Assembly: GCF_003253435.1 (NCBI RefSeq)
Contig: NZ_QKUB01000003.1
Coordinates: forward strand, 1-64,000
From: Metamycoplasma auris
GTDB taxonomy: Bacteria; Bacillota_I; Bacilli_A; Mycoplasmatales; Metamycoplasmataceae
Direction: 5' to 3'
Length of the DNA stretch: 64,000 nt
Within the stretch, counting starts at the first letter, position 1. Every line of letters begins with the position of its first letter. The notes under the pieces were generated by a model that worked only from the letters and a program-made list of their open reading frames with translations, did no database searches and had not been told where the DNA came from. Shown here piece after piece: positions 1-10,381 of this stretch. Both the position numbers and the translations under genes were made by a program.

Positions 1-23
1 TTTTTTTTTTTTTTTTTTTTTTT
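1..23. repeat. Poly-T homopolymer at window edge (at least 23 T)
   Basis: The window opens with 23 consecutive T residues and may continue beyond the edge. It lies about 170 bases upstream of the first lipoprotein gene. It could be the T tail of a terminator or a length-variable tract; the upstream context is missing, so the choice cannot be made here. The rest of the gap up to the first gene shows no gene. Confidence 0.6.
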
Positions 24-195
24 GTATAGGCTTCTGTTTTATTTTGGCAACATTACTGGTGGCACTAAAATATTTATCTATATACCCTAAATACAACAAT
101 TTATTTTAGAAACTCTAGTAATCTAATGTCATTATTTATATAATTTTGTTCTTTATTTGCTAATATAAGTTAAATGCTATCTGATAGGAGGATAT

Positions 196-2490
196 ATGAA
201 AAGATCTAAAAAATTCTTATTTAGTTTGCTATCTATTAATCTTATTTCAAACTCTTTTTTTGTTATAAGTTGCAATACAAACAATCAATCTAATAATCAA
301 AGTAATAGAAATATTCCATTACTTCCAGGTAATCATGTAATTCCTTCAGAACCAATAAATACCAAACCTATCAATCCGTCAAGCAATACAAACCCAACAA
401 ATTTAAATCCTAAAAACCCTACAGATTCAAATGAATCTAAAATAATTAATGATGAAAATAGAAACCCTTCAAACAACTCAGATTCAACAAATAATAATCA
501 TGCAAATAACTTAATTCCATCCTCTACCACTCAATATATCTCTAACTCTAATTCAAGATTAAAGAGTTTAGATTCATTTTATCTAGTCAATACAAATTCA
601 AAAACAAGTTTTGTTGAAAAATCTCTTTCAGAAAAAGAAATCGAGTCAATGATTCTAAATAATGAAGTTCCTTCTAATTTTTATTCCCATTCTAAGTATG
701 AAATAGATAAAAAAGATATTCATTTGAACTCAAATGGTATTGATACTATAAAACTCAATCTCATTGATACAGAAACTAAGGAAATAATTACTAAAGACAT
801 ACAATGATATCAAAGAAATTGATATGCTAAAAAAGAAGTTATGAAGGCTGGTGAGGATGAAGATGACGCGAAATTAAAATTAACAATCAATGGACAAATA
901 AGTGGCAAAAAGCATACTAATAATGATTTTGGAAAGGTACAAGTTTGAGCTCATTATAAAGGTTATTTATATTCAACATTGATTGATGTAGATTCAATTG
1001 ATTTAACTAAATCTAACAAAGAATACACTGAAGCAAAAAACAAAGCAAAAGAAATTGCAAACCAATGAAAAAACCTACCTACCTTACAAAAGATTATTGA
1101 AGCTTATAAATGAATGACTAAAAATGTGAAATATGATTATTCACAAGAAAATTTGATTGATGACCAAAGTGCATATTCAGCCCTAGTTAAACAAAAAACG
1201 GTATGTACTGGATATGCTAAGGGTTTTAAGATGCTTATGGATGAGTTAAATATTCCATGTCGTTTGATGACTGGAAATGCTGATTATGGATATCTAACTG
1301 GGTCTGCTTCAAGACATGCTTGAAATCAAATTGAAATAGATGGAGAATGATATCACGTTGATGCAACCTCTGATCGAGCAGATGAAAAGAAGCCTAATGC
1401 TGAAGGTACCTTTAATTTCTTTATGATGCATGATGATGATTTTATTAAGGAAAGCATCTTTACTCGTGGATTATATAAAATGGGTAATCGCTTTAGAAAT
1501 CTGAAGATTAAAAATTACATTAATTCAAAGGAAGGTGCAATAGATGCTATCGATAGAGAACTAGGTGGTTTAGAAAAACTTCCTCCTTATTTAAAACTAA
1601 ATTTAGCTAAAGATTCCTATAAATATGTAACTGCAGTATTAGATGAATATAAATTACAGTTAAGTGAGAAGGGAGGTAAAAAACTTAGACTTCCCTATGT
1701 AACGTATGATGAAATTACCTACTATCTAAATCAAAGTAAACCAAATGAAAAAATTGATCTAAAACATGTCTCATATAATATTGAAAAAACATTCTTATCA
1801 AACAAAGAATTAGGTCAATATGCTCTAAGAATTAAATTTGATCAAAATATTAAAGACATAAATCTAAAATTAGGAAATTTCATTATTAAAAATGCATATG
1901 TTAAAGAAACAATTAAAGAAAATGATTCAACATATATTTTAATTCTTGATCATTTTATTAATTATGGAAATGTTGACATTGAACTTCAAGACATTAAAAA
2001 ATTTGGTTATAAATTTAATATAAAAAATAACAAAAAAGTAAATTTTAATGTTCAAAAAAATGAAATTCCTAAGGCAAAATTAATTTCATTAGACGAAGAC
2101 AAGATCAAACTAACTGGTGTTGCTTCTAACATGGAATATCGAAATAATTTCAACGAATGAAAACCTATTGTATCTAATAATCAAATAATTGATAAAATAG
2201 TCCCAGGTACACTTTCCATAAGATTTAAGAATACAAATGACAAGTTTCAATCAGATATTCAAATAATAAAAATTACTAAAGGTAATGATTTGGATAGAAT
2301 AGTAAAAATATACAATAACAACATCATTGTTGGTGTCGATTCTACAATGCAATATAGAGTTGAGCATGAAACTACTTGACATTCAATTTCAACCACTAAA
2401 TTAAAACTTTCTCCTGGGAAATATATTATTAGAAAAGCTCCAAAAGACAACCAACTTGCATCCGAGTCGTTCATAGCAATCATTAAATAA
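196..2490 (+). CDS. Transglutaminase-like surface lipoprotein
   Basis: A 764-residue protein. Residues 1-26 are a lipoprotein signal ending in FVISC, so it should be anchored outside the membrane through Cys26. An Asn/Pro/Ser-rich low-complexity stalk follows to about residue 115. A transglutaminase-like core has the expected Cys-His-Asp triad: Cys337 in VCTGYA, His374 in RHAWNQ and Asp389 in YHVDATSD. The C-terminus carries two tandem beta-type repeats beginning GVASNMEY (641) and GVDSTMQY (713), with a later PG(T/K) turn, resembling Ig-like repeats of Firmicutes surface proteins. The fold may act as a protease or crosslinking enzyme on host or own surface proteins; the substrate is unknown. 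AGGAGG at 186-191 sets the ATG. The frame crosses many TGA codons and ends at TAA. A hairpin terminator follows. Confidence 0.85.
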
Positions 2491-2499
2491 AAAATAAAA

Positions 2500-2542
2500 A
2501 AGTCTATAAGGCAACTTATTTCCTTCCTTATAAACTTTTTTA
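2500..2542 (+). terminator. Rho-independent terminator after the transglutaminase-like lipoprotein gene
   Basis: A 12-bp stem with one G-T type mismatch (2500-2511 pairs with 2526-2537) is followed by a T run. It begins 10 bases after the stop codon. Confidence 0.75.
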
Positions 2543-2584
2543 TAAAATCTTATCCATTATTTTAATTTTAGAAATTTCTAAAGT

Positions 2585-2590
2585 TATAAA
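2585..2590 (+). promoter_or_regulatory. Putative -10 box (TATAAA) of first tandem lipoprotein gene
   Basis: TATAAA ends 10 bases before the ATG at 2601 and there is no Shine-Dalgarno sequence. Transcription would start within a few bases of the start codon, so the mRNA may be leaderless. The same arrangement is found at the neighbouring paralogue. Confidence 0.45.
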
Positions 2591-2600
2591 ATTAATCATT

Positions 2601-3392
2601 ATGAAAAAACTAAGTAAATTTATTTCAATTGTTGGAGCAGTTGCATCTCTAAGCACAATACCAATAATTTCAGCAAAATGCAATGTTTCTGATAATAACA
2701 AACCAAACAAAGAAGATCCAAATACTAAAAAGGATGAAGATAAAAACAAGCCAGAAAATAATAAAAATCCTAAGGATGGTGGGGACACAAGCACTCCAAG
2801 TAAACCTTCTAATACAGATAACCAAAACGGTGAAAATCATAATGGCAATAGCGAAGTAGCGCCTACGGATCCTAAGAAACCTAGTGAAATAGAAACGCCT
2901 TCAAAACCTGAAGAAAATGAAGGAGAAAATCAAGGAAATAATAATGCAAACCAAGGCGGTTCAAATAATGGAAATGAACAACCTAAAGATTCAATGCCTA
3001 ATGACAAACCTAGAAGCGATAGTGATTCAAATATTTCAGACGAAATTAAAAATAAAACTCCAAAAGAAAAAATTAAATTTATATATGAAACTTTTGAAAA
3101 ATATAAAGATTTAGATAAATATTTGAAGGATAGAAATTCCGCATCAGAATTTAATAATGGATTAAAGCCTATAGATGAACTATTCAAATATGATAGTGAT
3201 ACTAGAGATAAATTTGCTACCTTTGGATTGGATCATAATTTTCTAGGTGAATTTTCAGATCTTGTTGATCTTCTTTCAGAAATAATACAAAATGAATCTT
3301 CGTTATCAACTACAAAAGATAAGTTTAAAAAATTATTTGAAGATATTAAGTCAAAAGTTGATGATGCTTACAAAAAATCCAAACAAAATTAA
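2601..3392 (+). CDS. Low-complexity surface lipoprotein, tandem paralogue A
   Basis: A 263-residue predicted lipoprotein. The leader MKKLSKF...PIISAKC places the lipidated Cys near residue 27. It is followed by a long Lys/Asn/Pro/Glu/Ser-rich region (about 28-150) with repeated phrases such as KPSN, KPEN and PKD. A charged helical C-terminal domain (about 155-263) comes last. Leader and architecture resemble variable surface lipoproteins of the M. bovis/M. agalactiae type, but no gene family is assigned. The gene at 3585 is a diverged duplicate: both share the leader, the CNVSDNNKPNKE junction and the C-terminal domain, while the middle differs. The start rests on the paralogue alignment and the -10 box immediately upstream. 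Function is unknown; an adhesin or immune-decoy role is an inference. Confidence 0.85.
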   Translation: MKKLSKFISIVGAVASLSTIPIISAKCNVSDNNKPNKEDPNTKKDEDKNKPENNKNPKDGGDTSTPSKPSNTDNQNGENHNGNSEVAPTDPKKPSEIETPSKPEENEGENQGNNNANQGGSNNGNEQPKDSMPNDKPRSDSDSNISDEIKNKTPKEKIKFIYETFEKYKDLDKYLKDRNSASEFNNGLKPIDELFKYDSDTRDKFATFGLDHNFLGEFSDLVDLLSEIIQNESSLSTTKDKFKKLFEDIKSKVDDAYKKSKQN

Positions 3393-3481
3393 ATCATTAA
3401 ATAAAAACTAAAAACAATAGAAGATTAATAAAATTAAAAATTTATTTATTCTATTGGAATTATTAAATTTGATAAATGCCT

Positions 3482-3522
3482 AAAGTTTATAAAGTAAGTT
3501 TTTTCTTTATAAACTTTTTTTT
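3482..3522 (+). terminator. Terminator between the tandem lipoprotein genes
   Basis: A perfect 13-bp stem (3482-3494 with 3505-3517) is followed by a run of T. It indicates separate transcription of the two paralogues. Confidence 0.8.
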
Positions 3523-3568
3523 AAATAGTGTTTTAGTACATTTTTTTATATATTGAAATAATGAAAGT

Positions 3569-3574
3569 TATAAT
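3569..3574 (+). promoter_or_regulatory. Putative -10 box (TATAAT) of second tandem lipoprotein gene
   Basis: A consensus TATAAT lies 10 bases before the ATG at 3585 and downstream of an alternative in-frame ATG at 3561. This supports 3585 as the true start and suggests a nearly leaderless transcript. Confidence 0.5.
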
Positions 3575-3584
3575 ATTGAGAATT

Positions 3585-4442
3585 ATGAAAAAATTAACTA
3601 AATTTCTTGCAATTATTGGATCAATCACATCATTAAGTGTAATTCCAATCATTTCATCCAAATGCAATGTTTCTGATAATAACAAACCAAACAAAGAAGA
3701 ATCAAATACTAAAAAAGATGATGATAAAGACAAAAATAAGATAGATAAAAATAAAGATCCAAAAAATGAAGGAGAAACAAATACTCCAAATAAGCCTTCT
3801 AATACAGATAATCCAAATGATGCAAAACCAAAAGATGATGGTGAAATAATTCCTAAAGAACCAAATAAACCTAGCGACGCTGAGGCTCCCAAAGAACCTG
3901 AAATGCCTGAAATGCCTAAAAAACCTGAAAAAACTGAAAATGGAGATCGAGAAAATAATAATGAAAATGAGGGTAGTTCAAATAATGAGGGAACTCAACC
4001 TAAAGATGTAATGCCTAATGATGAATCTCCAAAAAATGAAAACCAACCAATGAATAATGGTGACTCTGCTACTCCAAATAGTAATTCAGAACAAAGCACA
4101 CCAAAACAAAAACTAGAAGCAATATATAAAGAATTTGAAAAAGTTAAAGATATTGAAAAACAACTAAAGGATAATGATTCAATATTAAAGTTTAATAGCC
4201 AATTCGATACACTATATTATAATGTAATGAAGAATCTTAATGAAGATGATAAAAAATACTTTGAAGAAGTGGGATTTGATGATAAATCATATATTGAATT
4301 ATGAGACCTTTTTGAATTACTTTCAGCAATAATTCATGGGAATCAAAATGTAGAAGAAACAAAAGCTAAATTTATAAAATCATTTAAAGATATTAAATCA
4401 AAAATTCAAAAAGCATATGAGATGGCTAATAAGGCAAAATAG
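3585..4442 (+). CDS. Low-complexity surface lipoprotein, tandem paralogue B
   Basis: A 285-residue predicted lipoprotein paralogous to the gene at 2601. The leader MKKLTKF...PIISSKC is followed by the same CNVSDNNKPNKE junction. A Pro/Glu/Asn/Lys-rich stalk includes a short tandem EMP motif (EPEMPEMPKKPEK). The C-terminal helical domain matches paralogue A, including DIKSK near the end. One TGA codon (4302-4304) is read as Trp. An ATG eight codons upstream (3561) is in frame but lies before the -10 box, so 3585 is preferred. The stop is TAG. Stalk length and composition differ from paralogue A while both ends are conserved, as expected for surface antigens diversifying by duplication and repeat change. 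Function is unknown. Confidence 0.85.
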
Positions 4443-4458
4443 ACACATTTTTAAAATT

Positions 4459-4491
4459 AAAAAACTGGCTACTAATGATAGTCAGTTTTTT
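4459..4491 (+). terminator. Terminator after lipoprotein paralogue B
   Basis: A 12-bp stem with one G-T pair (4459-4470 with 4480-4491) ends in six T, 17 bases after the stop codon. Confidence 0.8.
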
Positions 4492-4597
4492 AATTCATAT
4501 CTTATTATTTTGCTTATTTGGTATTTAAGAAAAGTAAACAGTAATTTTAGAATATGGGGAAGAAAATGTAAAAGAATTTAAGGTATTGAATTAAATA

Positions 4598-5887
4598 CTA
4601 GTCCTTCAATGCATTAATTGGGACAACAACTATTCCATCTTCCCTTTTATAAATACCATTACCAATTCCAACTATTATGCATTTTAGAATTGGTGCCTTA
4701 TTGTTACTTTGAACAATCTTATCTACAGCATTATTTAAACTTTTAGCAGCTGATTCAACTTGTGCAAAAGACAACTTTATTTCAATTGCTATTCAATCAC
4801 TATTGTTTAATTCTATTATTGCATCTAATTCATTACCGTCATAATCCCTATAATGAAATATCTTTGCATCCATTGCTTGTGCATAAACTCTTAAATCTCT
4901 AATAACTAATGATTCAAATAAAATCCCAAATAACTTAACATCACGTACTAGTTTATTTGGTGTAACATTCAAAAGTGCGCATGCTAATGATGGGTCGCAG
5001 AAGTGTTTCTTCTCAGAAATTCTTACTCTTTTTGATGATCTAAGATTTGGTGCATATGGCTCTTGATTATTAAAAATAAACATTCGATTTAAAACATCAA
5101 TATATTTGTTAACTGTAGGTCTAGAAATTTTTTCATCATCATTTGCAGATATATCTTTTATGATTTTATCTTCTGAAACAAGAGTAGATTCATTTCTTGC
5201 AAGTGACTTTAAAATTAATTTTATCTTTAGTGGGTCATATGTTGAATTATCAATTTCTTTAATTGTTTCATTTAAAATTGTTTCAATATATGAGTTAGGT
5301 AGCAAATGACAATTTTGAATCGAACTATTAATATTTCTAGGTCACCCTCCTCTAACAATAAAGTATGCTAATTTTTCAAATGACAAAGGTTCAATTAATT
5401 GTTCTTTAATTTTTTGATTGCTCAAATCCCTTAATGACACAATTCCGCTTGATTCGTTTGATTCATACAACGACATTGTTTCCATTCTTAATTTAACAAT
5501 TCTTCCAGCTCCACTGTGTAATATTCCCTTTTTTTTGGGAGTGGATGACCCTGTAAGTATGAATAATCCATTTTGATTTCTTCAGTCAATTTCTCATCTA
5601 ATTGCGTCTCAAAGGGAAGGTATTTCCTGTCATTCATCAATAAGTCTTGGATTTTTTCCATCTAATATCAATTTAGGATTTATTAATGCAAGTTCTCGAT
5701 TAGCAAAGTTATTTGATGGATCTCCCACAAAGAAAGAACTCTTAGACTTAAAAAAAGAGGTTCATGTCTTACCACATCATTTTGGCCCTTCAATACATAT
5801 TGCCCCTACAATATTGTAGTATCTATCAATGACATTTTCAATGATTCTTGATTTGTAATTTTTTATTATTTTTTCTTCTTCTATCAT
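4598..5887 (-). CDS. AAA-type ATPase with DUF4143 C-terminal domain
   Basis: A 429-residue protein of the widespread prokaryotic ATP-binding family with an N-terminal P-loop domain and a C-terminal DUF4143-type domain. The Walker A is GPKWCGKT near residue 34. DEWQ near residue 84 is the Walker B-like segment, and LTGSS is a sensor-like motif. The C-terminal part contains HYRDYDGNELDAII, which resembles the nuclease-like motif of this domain. The biological role of the family is poorly defined; links to mobile or defence functions are only suggested. The gene stands alone. Its start is 44 bases from a 23-bp tandem repeat array, and a TATAAT lies between the two. There is no Shine-Dalgarno match. 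Several TGA codons are read as Trp. Confidence 0.8.
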
Positions 5888-5914
5888 AATGTTTATATTA
5901 TTTAATTACTGTAT

Positions 5915-5920
5915 ATTATA
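5915..5920 (-). promoter_or_regulatory. Putative -10 box of the DUF4143 ATPase gene
   Basis: On the minus strand this reads TATAAT, 27 bases upstream of the start codon and just downstream of the 23-bp repeat array. Confidence 0.4.
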
Positions 5921-5930
5921 TATTGAATTT

Positions 5931-6064
5931 TACAATATTTAATGCTTATTGTTTACAATATTTAATGCTTATTGTTTACAATATTTAATGCTTATTGTTT
6001 ACAATATTTAATACTTTTAATTTACAATTTTTAACAAAGAAACTTTACAATTTTTCATAAAATC
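5931..6064. repeat. 23-bp tandem repeat array upstream of the ATPase gene
   Basis: Three perfect 23-bp copies begin TACAATATTTAATGC (5931-5953, 5954-5976, 5977-5999). Three degenerate copies follow at exactly the same period (6000, 6023 and 6046), keeping the TACAAT core and the AT-rich tail. The array sits next to the divergent end of the ATPase promoter region and contains no spacers. It could bind a regulator, set promoter spacing, or vary in copy number by slippage. Confidence 0.85.
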
Positions 6065-6090
6065 AATGTTTTCTTGTTTAATTTAATATT

Positions 6091-6132
6091 AAAAAAAGAG
6101 CCCTCTAGTTTTAAAATTGGCTCCTTTTTTTA
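6091..6132 (-). terminator. Terminator downstream of tpx
   Basis: An inverted repeat, AAAAAAAGAGCC against GGCTCCTTTTTTT with one bulge, is placed so that the minus-strand transcript leaving tpx ends in a T run. Confidence 0.65.
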
Positions 6133-6155
6133 TATTAGAATATTCTTTTTTTCGA

Positions 6156-6638
6156 TTAAAAAAATCTTAAAATTTCTTCATAATTTGGTTCATGACCAAC
6201 TACTTTAACATAATCAACATATAAGACTTTGTTATTTTCATCTAAAACAAATACAGCTCTTGTAAGTAATTCCTTACCTTCTAACAAAGTTCCTGTTTTT
6301 CTACCGAAATCTTTATATTTGAATTCACTTAAAGTTTGAATTGTTTTATTATTTCTGATTGCACATCAACGACCTAAGGCAAAAGGTAGATCTTGGGAAA
6401 TAACTAAAACTGGGTACTCTTTATTAATAAAATAATTCATAAATTTAGTTGTTTCAGTTTCACAAACGCCTGTGTCGATTGATGGAATAGATAAAATTAA
6501 TTTCTTTGTTTTTGGTAAACTGCTTAGTTCAAAATCATTAAAATCTAAATCTACTGCCATAAAGTTTGGGAAAGTATCTCCGATTCTAATTTCATTACCT
6601 AAAAGATTAACATCATCACTACCAAATTTTACTTTCAT
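6156..6638 (-). CDS. tpx: Thiol peroxidase Tpx
   Basis: A 160-residue atypical 2-Cys peroxiredoxin that reduces hydrogen peroxide and organic peroxides using thioredoxin. The peroxidatic motif PSIDTGVC puts the catalytic Cys at 59. The resolving Cys is at 92 in ALGRWC, where the Trp is encoded by TGA. The length matches the family. The start is fixed by AGGAGG (6643-6648 on the plus strand) ahead of the ATG. trxA at 58.4 kb in this window could supply electrons. It is flanked by terminators on both sides and probably transcribed alone. Confidence 0.95.
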
Positions 6639-6746
6639 AAATCCTCCTAAATGTTATTAATTTATTAAGTGATTAATTATAGACTATTGAATGTATTAAT
6701 GATTATACATTGATTTTTAATTGCCCATTACTTGAAATTTTTCATT

Positions 6747-6791
6747 AAAAATGAGTTACTAACTCTTTTTTAATGTTAATAACTCATTTTT
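6747..6791 (-). terminator. Terminator at the end of the vapD gene
   Basis: A 12-bp perfect stem (6747-6758 with 6780-6791) with A/T arms overlaps the vapD stop codon, and the minus-strand product ends in T residues. Confidence 0.65.
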
Positions 6792-7107
6792 ATTTTGATT
6801 CATCTTCAATAATGTAATCAGTGAAAATTGATAAATCTTCCATCTTAAAAACATGTAAGGATACTAAAGATTTTTTAAATCAATCAATTGTTTTAAGATG
6901 ATTAATGGCTTTTATAATTTGCAAAAGATTGTTTATAGAACGTGAAAAGTAAAAACTGTTTGATAATCAATGAAAACCATAGTGTCTTAAAATATCACGA
7001 ATATCCTCGTATGCTTGTTTGTAATTGTCAGAATTTATTCCTTCATGAGTCTTAGAATATTCTCTAATTAAATTCTCTTTTTTTAAATAAAACACTAGTC
7101 CGTACAT
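6790..7107 (-). CDS. vapD: VapD-family protein (putative endoribonuclease)
   Basis: A 105-residue protein that matches the VapD family over its whole length. Shared features are MYGL at the start, YKQAYEDIRD, HYGFHW, INHL, DWFKKS and the FKMEDLS segment near the end. VapD proteins have a ferredoxin-like, Cas2-related fold; the Helicobacter pylori member cleaves RNA. In the usual MYALAFDLK start the Asp at position 7 is thought to be catalytic, but here the segment reads MYGLVFYLK, with Tyr at that place. The protein may therefore be inactive or modified. No antitoxin-like gene is next to it. It lies 89 bases downstream of smc in the same direction. Two TGA codons encode the Trp of HW and DWFKK. 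There is no clear Shine-Dalgarno match. Confidence 0.85.
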
Positions 7108-7196
7108 ATTTTTCCTTTTTTTACATTTTAATTATATCACAACAATTTTTTATAGAATTTTCCATAATTTAAGCTAATTTCAGAAATATGAATTGC

Positions 7197-10118
7197 CTAA
7201 TTTACTAACTTTTTAGCTTCAGCTAAATTCACTCCAAAGAAACTTGTAACACCTCTTTTTTGCATTGTTGCTCCATATAATTTGTCAACTCTTTCCATTG
7301 TCCCTTGACGATGTGTTATAACAATAAATTGAGTATTTTCTTTTAAACTTTGAAGAAACTCAGCGAATCTAATTACATTTGCTTCATCAAGCGCTGCTTC
7401 AACCTCGTCCAAAATACATAATGGTAGAGGTTTTGCTTTAAGAACTGAAAATAGAAGCGAAATAGCAATCAATGCTTTTTCACCACCTGAAAATAATTTA
7501 ATATTTTTAATTGACTTTCCAGGGGGTTGTGCCATAACATCAATACCGCTATCTAATAAATTATTTGGATCTGTATATCTGATTTCTGCTGTTCCACCAC
7601 CAAACATTTTAGAAAAAACATGTTTAAATTCAATGTTTGCAAGGTTCACTGTTTCAGTAATCTTTTCAATGATAATTTTATCCATTTCAATGATTACTTC
7701 TTCAATTATTTTCTTTGCCTCGATAATGTCATATTCTTGTTTTTTAAGTTCGTCATAGCGCTCTTCAATTTCCTGAAGCTGGTCAATTGAACCTAAATTA
7801 ACATATCCTAATTCTTTAATATCATTTTTTAGATCGTTAACTATTCTTCTTGCTGCTTCAAAATCAATTTCAGGATTATATAATTCCTTAGCACTTTCAA
7901 AAAGCATGTTATATTGTTCCGAAAGACGTTGTGTAATTGTATTAATCATCACCTCAGCATGACTTTTTTCAGCAATCTTATTTGCATTATTTGTAATCAA
8001 TGTATTTAATTCATTGTTTGCAATATTCTTTTTTATATTCGCATCACTAAGTTCTTTCTTAGTTGCTTGAAGCAATTCATTTTGCGAATTTTTATTCGCA
8101 ATAAGATTGCTTTTTTCTAAAATTAATTTTTGAATTTCAGCTGAAATGTCAATCACATTTAATTCATCAAGTTTCTCATCGGCAATATTCTCATATTGAA
8201 TTCTTAACTCATCAAATTTAGCTTGTGTAGTTTTTAGTTGGTATTCCTGTTTAACAATATCTAAACTAATATTTGAAAATAGGTTTCCTAAATTTTTTTC
8301 TTCTTGTTCAAGAATAATTAGTCCCTCATTTTTTTGAGAAATTAGACTAAGAATATTAGGTTTTTGTGCTTCCAAATTCTTAATTTGTTCATCAATTCCA
8401 AGTAGATGAGAATCTTCTTCTTTTTGACCTCCGCTTAAGATTCCGCCTACTCTTATAATATCTCCATCCAATGTAACAACCATGTATCTATGCTCTAGAA
8501 GTTTGGATATCTTGTTTGCACTTTCAATATTATTTGCAATAAGAATATGACCTAATAAAAATTTCTTCAAAACATCAAATTCTTTTTCTACTTCAACTAA
8601 ATCACTAGCAACACCAATGAAACCTTTTTGTGTCTGCGCAGCAATATAATAGTGTTCTAATACTTTTTTTGGACTAATTGAAGATAGAGGAATAAATGTA
8701 GCTCTACCTCCATTGTTTTCTTTTAGAAATTCAATAGCTTTGACCGCAGTTTCAGGAGTATCAACAACAATATTTTGAAGGGCGCTGGCTAATGTGGTTT
8801 CAATGGCAATTTTGTATTGTGAATCAACATTTAGGATATCTAAAACAAGTGCCTTATAACCTTTAAAAAGATGTGCATTTTGCACAATATTTTTAGTTCC
8901 TTTATGAAGATTATTTTTTGAATTTTTTAGATTGATTAGGTATTCAAGTTTCGAATTTATTTTTTGAATTCGATCTTTTTGTAAATCGAGTTCATTCTTT
9001 ATTTCTTGTTTTTTTGCTACTGTATTGATAATTTTTGCATTTATTTCATCGTTTTTTTGTTTTTGATCTTTAATAAATTCTTTAATTAATTCAATCTTTG
9101 TATAGAGTGAACTTAGTTCTTCTTTTAGTGCTGATTTTCTTTGTTTATTATCAATGATAATCTCATTATTAATAAGCATTTCACGATGTTTTTCTTCTTT
9201 TGCTGCTCTTATTTCAAGATTAGTAATTTGTGATGTAATATCATCAATCTGAATTCCTAAATTTAAAATATTTTGCTCAAGGTTAGCAATCAAATTACTT
9301 TTTTTATTGTATATATCTGTATAAGTTTTAATCTGTAATTCTAAGTCTTCTTTTTCTTGCTTGTATGATGATGAATCGGCGCTCAAGTCTTCAAGTTTTG
9401 CTGAGTAATCTAAAAAATCATGAATCAATAACGAAACTTCAATGTTTTTTAACTCATTTGTTTTTTGTCTGTATGTTTGTGCTTTTTGAGCTTGTTTTTG
9501 AAGAGGTTTAATTTGTCTTTCTAATTCTTGAATCACAATCCCAATCTTATTCAGTGATTCTTCAGTCCGTTCTAATTTCCGCATTGCTTCTTGCTTTTTT
9601 GCACGATACATTGAAGTACCAGAAGCTTCTTCGAAAAAATCACGTCTTCTTTCCGGACTAGCTTCTGCAATATCAGAAATTGTTCCTTGACTAATAATTG
9701 CTAATGATGATTTAGAAATCCCACTTTGCATTGCAATCTCTTTAATATCTCTCTGACGTGCAATCTCACCATTGATGTAGTATTCATTTGATCCTTGTCC
9801 CCGATTTAGAACACGTGAAATTGTAAAAAAATCATGAGGGATATCAACTGCCCGATCTTGATTATCAAAAGTCAAAATTACTTCGGCACGATCCATTTCT
9901 TTTTCAGTCTTTGATCCTGCAAAAATAACATCTTCCATGCTATCTCCACGTAATGCTTTCGAACTACTTTCACCAAGTACTCATCTAATTGCATCATTGA
10001 TATTCGACTTCCCAGACCCATTTGGTCCAATGATTGCAACAACGCCGCCATTAAACTTTAATGTTACCTTATCTGCAAAAGATTTAAATCCATGGGCTTC
10101 TACCTGTATTAACTTCAT
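7197..10118 (-). CDS. smc: Chromosome segregation protein SMC
   Basis: A 973-residue SMC ATPase that organises and segregates the chromosome with ScpA/ScpB (not in this window). The Walker A is GPNGSGKSN at 31-39. Long coiled coils flank a hinge at about 410-560, which contains GYKALVLDIL and GGRATFIPL. The C-terminal head carries LSGGEKAL near residue 876 followed by a Walker B with CILDEVEAALDE. It is shorter than the roughly 1180 residues of Bacillus SMC, as in other mycoplasmas, because of shorter coiled coils. The N-terminal 60 codons include a TGA Trp (IRWVLGE). The ATG at 10118 is used, as it gives the family-typical MKLIQVEAHGFKSF start. It is separated from the rnc cluster, to which smc is linked in many Firmicutes. 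Confidence 0.96.
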
Positions 10119-10381
10119 TTTCTTAGCCTCCAATTATTTTTTATAGCTAATACCTACTTAACATTTATCATACACAACTAATTTATAATTATAGATAGTC
10201 TAAAAAAATTATTGTCATATATTCTATTATTAAATCTATTAAGTCTATCTTTAAAAATTGTTTAACAATTACTAAAAATGAATTCTCTTTAATATTCATA
10301 TTAAAACCCATCTAAATATTAAATTAAGAATAGGTCAATATTTGGTAAAATTTATTTATTTCAAATAGACGGAGTATTTCA

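Noticed and set aside
3561..3584. Upstream ATG for lipoprotein paralogue B.
   Set aside because: It lies upstream of the -10 box, and the paralogue aligns from 3585.
2540..3892. Open frames on the minus strand opposite the two tandem lipoproteins.
   Set aside because: They are Leu/Ser/Phe-rich translations of the antisense of Lys/Asn/Glu-rich stalks, without start signals or family similarity.
5931..6064. 23-bp repeat array as a CRISPR.
   Set aside because: The repeats are directly adjacent with no spacers, and no cas genes occur nearby (VapD is only fold-related to Cas2).
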